Part shown: piece after piece, positions 1 to 7,331 of the stretch | Position numbering within the stretch: position 1 is the stretch's first letter | Layout of the letters: the number at the start of each line of letters is the position of its first letter | IMG/VR virus record: IMGVR_UViG_3300046096_000342 | Coordinates: 1-41,994 of that record | DNA length: 41,994 nt | Direction: 5' to 3' (one strand) | Source: a virus | The notes under the pieces: generated by a model | The model's database searches: none | What the model was told of the DNA's origin: nothing | Seen by the model: the letters and a program-made list of their open reading frames with translations, nothing else | Translations under genes and position numbers: made by a program

Positions 1-137
1 GGGCCCTTGCGGTAGTGCTTACCATCGACCCACTGGGCGCGGCGGATCTTTCCGCGGATGCCCGCCACCGACAGGCCTGTGACCTGGGTGGCGAGCTCGA
101 TGGTGACGAACCGAGAGGTCACCAGTGTATCGGTCAT
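1..137 (-). CDS. Excisionase-like DNA-binding protein, partial
   Basis: The reading frame opens with ATG at 137-135 on the minus strand and is still open at base 1, giving 45 visible residues. It begins MTDTLVTSRFVTIELA and continues with TQVTGLSVAGIRGKIRR and WVDGKHYRKGP. This is the pattern of small phage excisionases: a short N-terminal strand, a helix-turn-helix choosing the DNA site, and a W.(D/E)G..Y(R/V)K wing. Such proteins bend attachment-site DNA and direct integrase toward excision. The start lies one base after the stop of the upstream MazG-like gene, so the two are translationally linked. An integrase would be expected just beyond base 1 but cannot be seen. The assignment rests on partial sequence only. 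Confidence 0.65.
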   Translation of the reverse strand, partial: MTDTLVTSRFVTIELATQVTGLSVAGIRGKIRRAQWVDGKHYRKG

Positions 138-138
138 A

Positions 139-561
139 TCAGTACAACCCCGTGAGATCTGGCTTGACATAGTCGGGGCCTTTGTCAATCTTTCCGGTTG
201 GTGTGAAGACTGGCTGACCATCCACAAACTTGGACCAATTGGATGCATTGACGCGGGCACAGGCCTCGGTCACATCCATGCCGGCACAGTGGCCCACGCC
301 GGCCGCAGTCACGATCTGATCGGCCAGGCTGTCCAGCAGCTCGTTGCGGTCGGCAATCAGTGGGCGAATCTCTCCGGACTTGAGTGCATAGGCTAGTGAT
401 TTAACGGCTGCCAATGCATTGGATATGCGGGCGTCGTTCATGGCGAGTGCTTCGAGCATCTCTCCACACTCCTCGAAATGCACGCCAATTTGAACCCCTA
501 GATTTACATGGGTTGGGTTGGGCCTGGCACGGCGGTGCCACTCTGTTATTTGATCGATCAT
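139..561 (-). CDS. MazG-like nucleotide pyrophosphohydrolase
   Basis: 140 residues. The protein has the all-alpha NTP pyrophosphohydrolase pattern: an EECGE (EExxE-like) metal-binding helix near residue 31, then DSLADQIVTAAGVG near residue 76, matching the second (E/D)xxD metal motif. The C-terminal NASNWSKF / GKIDKGPDY segment is typical of phage members. The family hydrolyses (d)NTPs or related nucleotides to monophosphate and pyrophosphate, and in phages probably cleans or rebalances nucleotide pools. The start overlaps the previous gene's TGA by four bases, with an AGGAG ribosome site just upstream. Substrate cannot be read from sequence. Confidence 0.85.
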   Translation of the reverse strand: MIDQITEWHRRARPNPTHVNLGVQIGVHFEECGEMLEALAMNDARISNALAAVKSLAYALKSGEIRPLIADRNELLDSLADQIVTAAGVGHCAGMDVTEACARVNASNWSKFVDGQPVFTPTGKIDKGPDYVKPDLTGLY

Positions 562-797
562 GTTGATCTCCTAGTTGGAATTTGTTTCTTTAAAGAGCGA
601 TCAGCCAGGATCTGGTCTTCGATTTCTCGGCTTCGCTTGGGGAGTGGTGCCCAGCCTAAGCAGTGCTCCTGGTTCCATGGGCCCGTAGTTGCGATACAGC
701 CTTCGGTCAAGATGATTACTTTGGCGCCCCGGCTGGGCTCTGGGTCTCCGGCTCCAGGGTAGAAATAGGTCGGGCCCCCGGCTTGGTAATCTTTCAT
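558..797 (-). CDS. Small phage protein of unknown function
   Basis: 79 residues, using ATG at 797-795 because it overlaps the preceding stop (ATGA) as neighbouring genes do. The upstream extension of the frame would overlap the winged-helix gene and was discarded. A Gly/Pro-rich N-terminal half is followed by a GPWNQEHCLGWAPLPKR motif resembling the 'GWxPLP' segment of DUF551-like phage proteins, then a charged C-terminal helix. No function can be assigned. Confidence 0.6.
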   Translation of the reverse strand: MKDYQAGGPTYFYPGAGDPEPSRGAKVIILTEGCIATTGPWNQEHCLGWAPLPKRSREIEDQILADRSLKKQIPTRRST

Positions 798-1195
798 GAC
801 GATGAGCCTGCTGTGTGGACACGGCCACTGGGATAGTGCAAGCCATCCGACCGGCGACTGGGGAGTGCGAATGCATCCATCGCCCCCGGGCGGCCATCGA
901 ATGGGAGTAGCTCTTCCCCCTGGTACCACTGGGATTTCTCCTTGGCTTTGGGTTTGAGCGGCACCTTGGTGGATGCTGCGCCTATGGAACGCAGACCGGC
1001 ACCCGTGATGGAGATACGCTCTGAGTCGGCTTTGTCATGGCGAACCAGGCCGCGCTCAATGAGCTTGGTGATGGTGGCCTTGTTCATTCCGGTGACGGTG
1101 GAGTGCAGTTCTGTGCGAGTCTGCGCGCCGATGCGGTGCAGCAGCGCCAGGACGCTGCGCTCCACGGTAACAATGGGACTGGCGATATCGTTCAT
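794..1195 (-). CDS. Winged-helix DNA-binding protein
   Basis: 133 residues from ATG at 1195-1193, which overlaps the previous stop. Residues about 10-70 (VERSVLALLHRIGAQTRTEL, then MNKATITKLIERGLV and ISITGAGLRSI) read as a MarR/Lrp-like winged helix: helix, helix-turn-helix, then a wing. The C-terminal part contains RPGAMDAFALPSR, a segment often seen at the end of small phage proteins. It sits in the excisionase operon, so it may regulate that operon or lysogeny, but the target is unknown. Confidence 0.7.
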   Translation of the reverse strand: MNDIASPIVTVERSVLALLHRIGAQTRTELHSTVTGMNKATITKLIERGLVRHDKADSERISITGAGLRSIGAASTKVPLKPKAKEKSQWYQGEELLPFDGRPGAMDAFALPSRRSDGLHYPSGRVHTAGSSS

Positions 1196-1395
1196 GCGTA
1201 GTGTTGTCGTGCTTCGTTGAAAATAGAGGTGAGCTTCTCGCGTGACGGATGGGCCGTGTTGGCGATGCGGCTGGCCTTCTTGTGCCACTCCATAAATTCG
1301 CGCGTGGCTTTGATGCCGGCGTTATTGATCCTGGAGGGCGAACGCTTGAGCATCTCTTTGAGACGCCCATGCATCACAGCAAGGTCATCCGACAT
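1192..1395 (-). CDS. Small helical protein, unknown
   Basis: 67 residues, charged and predominantly helical (MSDDLAVMHGRLKEMLKR; EFMEWHKKASRIAN). It overlaps the winged-helix gene start by four bases and begins three bases after the end of the next upstream gene, so it is an integral member of the leftward operon driven from about 1725. No recognisable domain. Confidence 0.7.
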   Translation of the reverse strand: MSDDLAVMHGRLKEMLKRSPSRINNAGIKATREFMEWHKKASRIANTAHPSREKLTSIFNEARQHYA

Positions 1396-1398
1396 GGC

Positions 1399-1683
1399 TT
1401 AGGCGGGCTCGGTTTCAAGTGCACGCACTTCAGGCTCAGCGCTCTCCACCACCAAGTCCGTCTGCGCTACAGCATTGCGGGTCTCGTCGCTTATGGGTTC
1501 ATCGGTTGCGAGCTCGATTTCAATCCCGGCCTTGGCCATGGCAAAGATCTCGTGCTGAACGGGGATGTCAGCCTTGAACTCATTGCGGGCCAGGTAGGCG
1601 ATGGCAGAGCGTGGCGATGTGGCCTCCACGAGATGGGTTTTGGTGCTGGACTTCACGCGATAGAGGCGGGTTTTGGTGGCCAT
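1399..1683 (-). CDS. Small phage protein, first gene of excision operon
   Basis: 94 residues (MATKTRLYRVKSSTKTHLVEA). The N-terminal 50 residues look like a compact alpha/beta domain that many prophages carry next to regulatory genes; the C-terminal 40 residues are acidic and probably disordered. It is the first gene behind the promoter at 1732-1760, with a predicted leader of about 40 bases. Function unknown. Confidence 0.7.
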   Translation of the reverse strand: MATKTRLYRVKSSTKTHLVEATSPRSAIAYLARNEFKADIPVQHEIFAMAKAGIEIELATDEPISDETRNAVAQTDLVVESAEPEVRALETEPA

Positions 1684-1731
1684 AAAATTCCTGGTTGGTT
1701 GTGGTTAAAGCAATAAACAAAGTGAACTTAT

Positions 1732-1760
1732 ATTATGCCGTACAGCAAACAATAAGTCAA
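1732..1760 (-). promoter_or_regulatory. Leftward sigma70 promoter with embedded operator
   Basis: On the minus strand a TTGACT -35 (1760-1755) and CATAAT -10 (1737-1732) are exactly 17 bases apart. The spacer holds the phage's 16-base operator (1734-1749, minus-strand form TTTGCTGTACGGCATA). Repressor binding here would block RNA polymerase and keep the excision operon (1-1683) off in the lysogen. Confidence 0.85.
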
Positions 1761-1761
1761 C

Positions 1762-1791
1762 AAAAAAAGACGCTGGTGTTGCGTCTTTTTT
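1762..1791. terminator. Bidirectional rho-independent terminator
   Basis: A-run plus GACGC, a 7-base loop, then GCGTC plus T-run: an 11-base stem with U-tracts on both strands. It lies between the gene ending at 1809 and the promoter at 1732-1760, so it separates the long recombination operon from the excision operon. Confidence 0.85.
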
Positions 1792-1808
1792 AATAGGGTG
1801 CCGGGCGG

Positions 1809-2183
1809 CTAGTAGCTCAAGGCCGCAGCATCGATGATGTGCTTGGGTGCGTTAAGCATGGAGCGAATGATTTCCACATAGCGCGCCGGAACCTTGCGAA
1901 CACCATCGGCGTCAGGAATTACTTCGGACATGAGGCGTGCACTAAGTGCACGGATAGGGCGCATCACGATGACGGGGCGCGACTGCTTGCCCTGGTCCAC
2001 GGTCCACGGCCAGCTCGGTGTGGTGTAAGCACCCGGGGTGCGCTTGCGCTGCACCTTGAACTTGGGCTTGATCTTGGAGCGCTCGATGGCGGCAGCGTAG
2101 GCGCGCGCAATGATGACGCGGTCCTGGGGTGTAGCGCGATTCGCGTCTTGGCGGCGGAATGCGCGGGCTTTTTGTCCGTTCAT
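1809..2183 (-). CDS. Basic phage protein, unknown
   Basis: 124 residues, Arg/Lys-rich N-terminus (MNGQKARAFRRQDANRA), then a Pro-rich stretch and a helical C-terminus. It is the last gene of the leftward recombination operon, overlapping the KTSC gene by four bases. It contains one copy of the genome-wide palindrome (variant GTGCACTAAGTGCAC at 1937-1951). No domain recognised. Confidence 0.7.
   Translation of the reverse strand: MNGQKARAFRRQDANRATPQDRVIIARAYAAAIERSKIKPKFKVQRKRTPGAYTTPSWPWTVDQGKQSRPVIVMRPIRALSARLMSEVIPDADGVRKVPARYVEIIRSMLNAPKHIIDAAALSY
1937..1951. repeat. GTGCAC palindrome copy 1
   Basis: GTGCACTAAGTGCAC, a variant in the central triplet, inside the 1809-2183 gene. Confidence 0.8.
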
Positions 2184-2416
2184 GATTTTTCTTTCAGGTC
2201 AATGGTGGTGTGTTTGAATTTGCCGACGACTTTGGCGCCGATGAACTTGCCAATGGACTCGGCTTTGTGCAGCTCTTTATGGAGATCGCCCGGAACATCG
2301 GAGTAGTGGTAAACCTTCTTGCCATGCTTGAACTGCACAGCCAGGGTGTTGGTTGCTGGGTCGTAACCCGTGGCCTGAATGTTCGAGCTTTTACAGGGGG
2401 TGAGTGCAATGTTCAT
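2180..2416 (-). CDS. KTSC domain protein
   Basis: 78 residues. The pattern SSNIQATGYDP ... LAVQFKHGKKVYHYSDVP ... LHKAESIGKFIGAKV matches the KTSC fold first noted at the C-terminus of some lysyl-tRNA synthetases and widespread as a stand-alone phage protein. The domain is thought to bind nucleic acid, but its phage role is not established. It overlaps rdgC by four bases. Confidence 0.85.
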   Translation of the reverse strand: MNIALTPCKSSNIQATGYDPATNTLAVQFKHGKKVYHYSDVPGDLHKELHKAESIGKFIGAKVVGKFKHTTIDLKEKS

Positions 2417-3300
2417 GATGCCGCCTTGGGTTGATCAATCTTGACTTCTCCGCCGAGTGCTTCAATGAGGTGGTAGGTCATGAGGCGCAGGGTTTCTGTG
2501 GTGAGGATGACATCGGCATCGAAGGCGTCTGCATGCTCACCGTCGGCTTCGACATCGAGCAAGGTGACCTTCTGCAGTACGCCGGTATCGGTGAGCACGA
2601 AGGACACCTTGTTGTCCCAAGTCAAGGCCAGGCTAACTGGCAACTTGCCCTGCTGGATGTGTGCTCGCACCTCGGCAATGTCCACATCGTGATTGCTGTA
2701 CTTGACCGTGGCCTTGGACTCGTCGCCAGCCTTGAGCACGCAAGCACGGTCTGCGCTAAAGCCCACTGGGTACTCATCAGAGAGTAGCCAGTTAGTCATG
2801 GCTGTCACTGGCGACTGCACGGTGCTCAGCGGGAAGACGGCCAGGTCTTCAAATGCTGGGGCCAATGCGGTCAGGGCCAAGTCCGCCTTGGAACCCGTGG
2901 CATCCAGTGCCAAGATGCCTGCCATCGGATCAAACCACACCATCACCGAGCTGCGGGTGGCAAATGCCATAGGCAAGAGATCCAGCAGGACTTCTTCGGA
3001 CAGCTCGCGCCTTTCCTTCTTGCCTGGCTTGCGGCCGGTGGTCTGTTCAATGGCCGCCACGCGCTCTTCCAGTTTGCGCTTGAGCACATCAGATGGCACC
3101 TTCTTGGTCTCTATCACGAGCTTCAGAATTTGATGGCCGCCTATCGTCTCCATCAAAGGGCCGTATGCATGGCCGCGCGGCGGAACCCAGCCGACGGATT
3201 GTTTTTGCGTGGGGCCGCAGGGCTCGAAGGCCTGCAACACCCACTCTGCTTTTTGTGGAATGGGTAAGGTGTAGCGGTGAAGGGAGAGGGTTTGAAACAT
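2413..3300 (-). CDS. rdgC: RdgC-like recombination-associated protein
   Basis: 295 residues from ATG at 3300-3298 (a TTG 36 bases upstream is less likely). It matches RdgC along its length: FEPCGPTQKQSVGWVPP near the N-terminus, VPSDVLKRKLEERVAAIE, SEEVLLDLLPMAFATRS, MVWFDPMAG and a C-terminal FDADVILTTETLRLM then IEALGGE. RdgC forms a ring dimer around DNA and restrains RecA-promoted exchange. In this operon with SSB, YqaJ nuclease and Erf it probably tunes recombination during phage replication. A phage-borne copy is uncommon but known. Confidence 0.92.
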   Translation of the reverse strand: MFQTLSLHRYTLPIPQKAEWVLQAFEPCGPTQKQSVGWVPPRGHAYGPLMETIGGHQILKLVIETKKVPSDVLKRKLEERVAAIEQTTGRKPGKKERRELSEEVLLDLLPMAFATRSSVMVWFDPMAGILALDATGSKADLALTALAPAFEDLAVFPLSTVQSPVTAMTNWLLSDEYPVGFSADRACVLKAGDESKATVKYSNHDVDIAEVRAHIQQGKLPVSLALTWDNKVSFVLTDTGVLQKVTLLDVEADGEHADAFDADVILTTETLRLMTYHLIEALGGEVKIDQPKAAS

Positions 3301-3302
3301 GG

Positions 3303-3413
3303 TTAGGATTTCTGGTTGAGTTGTAGGTACTTGCAAAGCCGGTAGCCCGCATAAAGCATGGCTACCGACCAGGCACTAGCTCCTATCAGGAGCAGGGTGT
3401 TGATGACGATCAC
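3303..3413 (-). CDS. 36-residue membrane microprotein
   Basis: A GTG start at 3413-3411 overlaps the lipoprotein stop (GTGA). The frame ends with TAA five bases before the rdgC ATG, filling the gap exactly. The product begins VIVINTLLLIGASAWSVAML, one hydrophobic segment of about 20 residues, followed by a basic C-terminus. This predicts a single-span inner-membrane peptide, perhaps working with the neighbouring lipoprotein in superinfection exclusion. That role is inference. Confidence 0.55.
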   Translation of the reverse strand: MIVINTLLLIGASAWSVAMLYAGYRLCKYLQLNQKS

Positions 3414-3835
3414 TTCGCAATTTTTGGGATAGGCATGGGCACTTTGCTCACTGACTGACAGGCGCCGTCGTCCGATGCATAAGGCTTGGTCTGGAAGTCA
3501 GCTTGCGTCATACAGCCAACCGTGCCTGATACCGTGGAGCACTTGAGTGCCACCTTGGTATTGGGGTTCGCACGATCCACCAGCTTAGCGCTGGCCCAGC
3601 CATCACCTTGAGGACAGGTTGGCGACTGAGTCGAATCGCCCTGGACCTCAAGCGCGAAGTTTGCATAGGTCGAGTTGCTCGCACGGAATGCCTGGCTGTT
3701 GTACTCGGCGTTGGCTTTTGCGTTGGCCCGGTTGGTTTCCAGGGTGTCGAACGAGACCTCCTGTTTACTGCAAGCAGTCACCACGAGAGCGGCTGCAAAG
3801 ATTACAGAGAGGCGCGAGATGCTTGAGAATTTCAT
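3410..3835 (-). CDS. Predicted lipoprotein
   Basis: 141 residues. An N-terminal signal (MKFSSISRLSVIFAAALVV) ends in a lipobox TAC-S with the lipidated Cys at residue 22. The mature part is polar and contains four further Cys residues that could form two disulfides, so it is probably periplasmic and tethered to a membrane. Small phage lipoproteins often block superinfection (for example T5 Llp), but no family match is evident here. The 153 bases upstream to the SSB stop hold no convincing gene, only a weak GTG frame at 3968. Confidence 0.75.
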   Translation of the reverse strand: MKFSSISRLSVIFAAALVVTACSKQEVSFDTLETNRANAKANAEYNSQAFRASNSTYANFALEVQGDSTQSPTCPQGDGWASAKLVDRANPNTKVALKCSTVSGTVGCMTQADFQTKPYASDDGACQSVSKVPMPIPKIAK

Positions 3836-3988
3836 GGGTTTCCTTGGTTGATTGAGGCGGTAATGGGTGGGGCGGCTGGATTTGTTGTCCCGGCGTGTGG
3901 TGGTTCCTGTAGTCAGCTCTGCTAACGAACACCGAGGCTTTTTGCAAGGTGTCGCAGGTGCAATCCACTCGGCGTGCCGCCCCGTAAA

Positions 3989-4492
3989 TCAGAACGGAAT
4001 ATCGTCATCCATGTCATCAAAGCCGCTGGCTGGGCGCGGCGCCGCTTGACGCGGTGGCGGCTGCTGGCGCTGAGGCTGTGGTTGGCGCTGCTGCTGGTTG
4101 CCCTGTGGTGCGGCTTGGCGCTGGGGCTGTTGCGCATATCCACCCTGGTGCGCGGCACCCTGGTCGCCGTCGTTGCGTTGGCCACTGGAGATCAGCTCGA
4201 CATCGGTCACGCGCCCCACCAGCTTGGTGCCGGTGCCGTTCTTACCTTCGTAGGTCTCGATGTGGATGTCTTCAAGGTAAGCCACCACTTGCAAGCCCTT
4301 CAGAAGGAATGGTGCCAGGGTCTCTGCGCGCTGGCCGAACATTGATCCCTCTACCCATTGAGTGGGACGTTTGCCGTCTTCGCCCTTGCGGCCGTAGGTA
4401 AACGCCAAAGATAGGTTGATAACGGCATCACCCTTGGGGAGGTAGCGAACCTCAGCGTCGCGCCCGATGCGGGCAAGTCCTTGTGCTTTCAT
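3989..4492 (-). CDS. ssb: Single-stranded DNA-binding protein
   Basis: 167 residues. Residues 1-105 form an OB fold (LARIGRDAEVRYLPKGDAV, INLSLAF, TQWVEGSMFGQRAETL, LKGLQVVAYLEDI), followed by a Gln/Pro-rich flexible linker and an acidic DDDIPF tip, which docks repair and replication partners. It coats phage ssDNA and recruits the replication and recombination proteins encoded beside it. No oddities. Confidence 0.95.
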   Translation of the reverse strand: MKAQGLARIGRDAEVRYLPKGDAVINLSLAFTYGRKGEDGKRPTQWVEGSMFGQRAETLAPFLLKGLQVVAYLEDIHIETYEGKNGTGTKLVGRVTDVELISSGQRNDGDQGAAHQGGYAQQPQRQAAPQGNQQQRQPQPQRQQPPPRQAAPRPASGFDDMDDDIPF

Positions 4493-4517
4493 GTTTGTCT
4501 TTCAGAGTTGAGGAAAA

Positions 4518-6125
4518 TTAAGCGGCCAGTTGAAGGGCCTGGAGGTTCATGCCGCACAACCAGGCGACAACGGTGCGGCGGTCAGCGCCATAGACCCGGC
4601 ACAAGGCCTGGACGATTTGGTCATCTGTGGGGTGGCTTGTGTCCTGTAGCAAAGGGGTGGCAGTCAAGCCAATCACAGGCGCACGGGATATCACGGTGTG
4701 CGCTTCATCGATCACCAGCACTGTGGGTGCATTGGATACAGGGATCTCGACCGGCACCACCTTGGCGGCAGCTGCTGCTTCGATCTTGGCCAGCTCTTCC
4801 TTACGGATGGTCTCGCGCTCACGATCGAGGCGAGCCTCTTCAGCGGCCAGGTGATCACCAACCCGCAGGCGTACCGCGGCAGCGAAGTCTTCAGCCGGCT
4901 TGGTGCAGATGGCGGCCAGGTCGTTGAACAAGAAGGGGTACTCCGTGATCTCTGGCAGGGCGATGTTGGCGGCAATGCGGCCATACATCAGGGAGGCCTC
5001 GACCTTGGCGCGGGCCAGCTCATTGTTGGCGGCGGCGTTCTGCGTCTCCACGCTGCGCTTGCCTTTGATTGCCTCCTCGAAGTCGGACGGAATGACGGGC
5101 ATCAACGGACGCCCCAGCTTGTGGTTCAGTGCGTTGCAATGCGCGATCAGACTGGCCAGGGCGTTACTTACGATCTCGTCCTTAATCGTCTTTTTGTTTT
5201 TGCTGTCCGCTGCTTCAAGAGCCAGCCGCTTCTTACGAGCTTCCGTCGCAATCTCGTCCAGGGCAAGGTAGAGCTCGTTAATGTCTGTAGTCTGCGCCTG
5301 CGCATTAGCTTTTGCGGCCTTGACCCGGCTTTCAATCTCGGAGCACCACTTGATAGCCTTGGTGTTGTCAGCAAAATCCTGGTCAGTTTTCGGGTCAAGA
5401 TTAACTGACTGGATAGCGCCAAGCGCAGTAGCCTTGAACTCGGCGATGTTGCTGGCCGTCACCATCCCGGCAACCTCAACGCGTAAGGCTGGCAGAGATT
5501 CTGGTGCGTGTCCAACGACTTTAACTACCTCGGCCTGTGGTGCATAGGCGGCCAGGTCTTGAGCAAACTGCTTCCAACCTGCAATGAGACGCTCGCGGCG
5601 CTCGGGAACTGACTTGTAGTCGCATCCGTAGGTTTGGTCTTCCGTGCCATCGGAGGTGGTGAAGTACACGAGGTCTGCCCCAGTCACCGCCAGCTGATGT
5701 TCCAGCTGCCAGTAGTAGTGCGGGCCCAGGTCGTTGGTCTTGACGTCTGCAGCCAGGCTGCCATTTAGGATCTTGTTTTCCCAGATCAGTTTCTGGTCCA
5801 TGGTCAAGCCATCCAGCGACGCCAGGAGCTTGATGCCATCGACCGTGTTGATACAGGTGACTGGGTAGAGCTCTTCGCCCAGCATGGCTTCCACGATGGG
5901 GCGCGCCTTGGCTTCTGCTGCATGGCCGGAGTCGAAGATCTTTTGCTTGTAGCTGTCGACCTCTGGCTTGATGCCGGTGGCCTTGACTTTGAGAAGCTCA
6001 TCCCGGGTCTGGTATTTGCTGGCGCCCATCATGGCGGGCGCCTCGGAGGCGGTGCCCACCACGGTGGTGTCGTTGCGGGCAGCGTGCCAGGCTTCGCTGC
6101 CTTGGATCAGGTTGAGTACTTGCAT
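4518..6125 (-). CDS. YqaJ-family recombination exonuclease
   Basis: 535 residues. The N-terminal half is a PD-(D/E)XK nuclease of the YqaJ/lambda-Exo type: GSEAWHAARN and GTASEAPAMMGASKY at the start, FDSGHAAEAKARPIVEAM, then LLASLDG (catalytic Asp) and IWENKIL (E-x-K). Such enzymes resect dsDNA 5' ends for a partner annealing protein, here the Erf gene just upstream. The C-terminal 300 residues are long for the family, rich in coiled-coil (AARLRVG...RLDRERETIRKEEL) and end in an HTH-like segment. Their role is unknown. Confidence 0.88.
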   Translation of the reverse strand: MQVLNLIQGSEAWHAARNDTTVVGTASEAPAMMGASKYQTRDELLKVKATGIKPEVDSYKQKIFDSGHAAEAKARPIVEAMLGEELYPVTCINTVDGIKLLASLDGLTMDQKLIWENKILNGSLAADVKTNDLGPHYYWQLEHQLAVTGADLVYFTTSDGTEDQTYGCDYKSVPERRERLIAGWKQFAQDLAAYAPQAEVVKVVGHAPESLPALRVEVAGMVTASNIAEFKATALGAIQSVNLDPKTDQDFADNTKAIKWCSEIESRVKAAKANAQAQTTDINELYLALDEIATEARKKRLALEAADSKNKKTIKDEIVSNALASLIAHCNALNHKLGRPLMPVIPSDFEEAIKGKRSVETQNAAANNELARAKVEASLMYGRIAANIALPEITEYPFLFNDLAAICTKPAEDFAAAVRLRVGDHLAAEEARLDRERETIRKEELAKIEAAAAAKVVPVEIPVSNAPTVLVIDEAHTVISRAPVIGLTATPLLQDTSHPTDDQIVQALCRVYGADRRTVVAWLCGMNLQALQLAA

Positions 6126-6133
6126 GACGTCTC

Positions 6134-6943
6134 CTATTGAGTGAGTTGAGTGAGTTGCTTGATACGGTTGATCTGCGCCGGGCTGAGCGTGGCGCGTGAG
6201 CCAACCATCGAGATGACGCGCTCTGGTGTGGTACCGCCTTCCTGGACCATGGCCGACCAGGTGGGCAGGTTCTGGGCGAACTTGTCATCGGGGTATGGCG
6301 GCAGGCCGGGTGCCTGGGGTTGCTCTTGGCGCGGCGCTGCCTGGGCAGGGCTCTGCGCCTCGGGCTGGTCGTATCCAGCGCCGTCGTCGTCGGGCATATC
6401 TACAGCGGCCAGGCCAGTGGCTGCGAGCAGGGTGTAGCGGCTCAGGTAGGTGATGGACGAGGCCACCGACTGGATGGCGTTCTTTTTGCCAGACACGTCG
6501 GCACCAGCCTCCATGGTGGTGGACTCGCTGTGGCCAAGTCGGTGCGTGATCTTGCAGCTGACGGTGATTTGTCCGCCGGACTGCTTGGTCTCCCAGTTGT
6601 GAGAGAAGCCGTGCTTCGCCAACTCGGAAACTATGGCCTCCACCACTGCGCCCAGGGTGGCGTGAAAGTAGCCCGTGATGGAGCCATCACGATTTGCGTA
6701 GCCAACCAGTTTTTCCTTCAGGATCTGGGGAGGGTGCAGCTTGAAGGCGGCCATGTCGGACACGTAGGCCTTCCTGGCTTCATTACTCTCCCAATCTTTC
6801 TGCAATTCCATGATGCCGCGCAGGCTTTCAATGGTCATGCCCGCCTGCAGCGCGGCAATAGCATTGGCCATCGGACCCGCCGCAACTACGGCGTTTTGCG
6901 TGGCAGCTACCTCACGCGATTCGGCTGAAACAAGTGCGTTCAT
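6134..6943 (-). CDS. erf: Erf-family ssDNA annealing protein
   Basis: 269 residues. The region around residues 45-170 matches the Erf superfamily: FKLHPPQILKEKLVGYAN, GYFHATLGAVVEAIVSELAKH, SCKITHRLGHSESTTM, and NAIQSVASSITYLSRYTLLA, the last being the conserved 'Q..GSA.TY.RRY.L' signature. The C-terminus is Gln/Pro-rich and disordered. It anneals the single strands exposed by the YqaJ nuclease. It has its own operator-bearing promoter and a good AGGAGG ribosome site. Confidence 0.92.
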   Translation of the reverse strand: MNALVSAESREVAATQNAVVAAGPMANAIAALQAGMTIESLRGIMELQKDWESNEARKAYVSDMAAFKLHPPQILKEKLVGYANRDGSITGYFHATLGAVVEAIVSELAKHGFSHNWETKQSGGQITVSCKITHRLGHSESTTMEAGADVSGKKNAIQSVASSITYLSRYTLLAATGLAAVDMPDDDGAGYDQPEAQSPAQAAPRQEQPQAPGLPPYPDDKFAQNLPTWSAMVQEGGTTPERVISMVGSRATLSPAQINRIKQLTQLTQ

Positions 6944-6966
6944 AATGAACCTCCTAATGAAATGAT

Positions 6967-6995
6967 AGTTTACTGGACAGCAAACAAAATGTCAA
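6967..6995 (-). promoter_or_regulatory. Leftward promoter with operator, upstream of erf
   Basis: TTGACA -35 (6995-6990) and TAAACT -10 (6972-6967) with 17-base spacing on the minus strand. The 16-base operator TTTACTGGACAGCAAA (6969-6984) lies between. The predicted transcript starts near 6960, 17 bases before erf, making erf, the exonuclease, ssb and rdgC a repressor-controlled recombination operon. Confidence 0.82.
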
Positions 6996-7028
6996 GCAGT
7001 ACTAGACATTTTGGGCGAAGAAAAACGA

Positions 7029-7331
7029 TCAGGCTGGGCGAACAAGTCCGCGACCAAAGAGCTCGCCCATGGTTTTGCGATGCGCCTCTTCCCAGCGCTC
7101 GATGCGCTCGGCGCGCGACAGGTTTTTGCCGCTGTCGATTTCTACATGGCAATGTGGGCAGATGGCTGCCACACGCCAAGGGAACGACTTCAGCCCCATT
7201 CCCTTGCCATCGCGACTTTGGTTGGAGTGCGAGACTTGCACGCCATCCGCACTGCATAGTTGACAAGGCAGGGACGCGACCGCTGCGAAGAGTTTTTTCT
7301 GGTCGCTCGGGGTTGGCATTTGGTACTTCAT
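7029..7331 (-). CDS. YbcO/DUF1364-like nuclease
   Basis: 100 residues. The Cys/His arrangement CQLCSADGVQVSH ... CPHCHVEID, followed by a helical GELFGRGLVRPA end, resembles DUF1364/YbcO, a small zinc-binding ββα-metal (HNH-like) nuclease found in lambdoid nin regions beside NinB, and also the P1 Ref core. It probably acts in recombination or junction processing. It overlaps the HNH gene by four bases. Confidence 0.75.
   Translation of the reverse strand: MKYQMPTPSDQKKLFAAVASLPCQLCSADGVQVSHSNQSRDGKGMGLKSFPWRVAAICPHCHVEIDSGKNLSRAERIERWEEAHRKTMGELFGRGLVRPA

Noticed and set aside
3765-3968. 67-residue GTG-started frame between ssb and the lipoprotein
   Set aside because: No ribosome site, overlaps the lipoprotein start by 70 bases and has no recognisable features.
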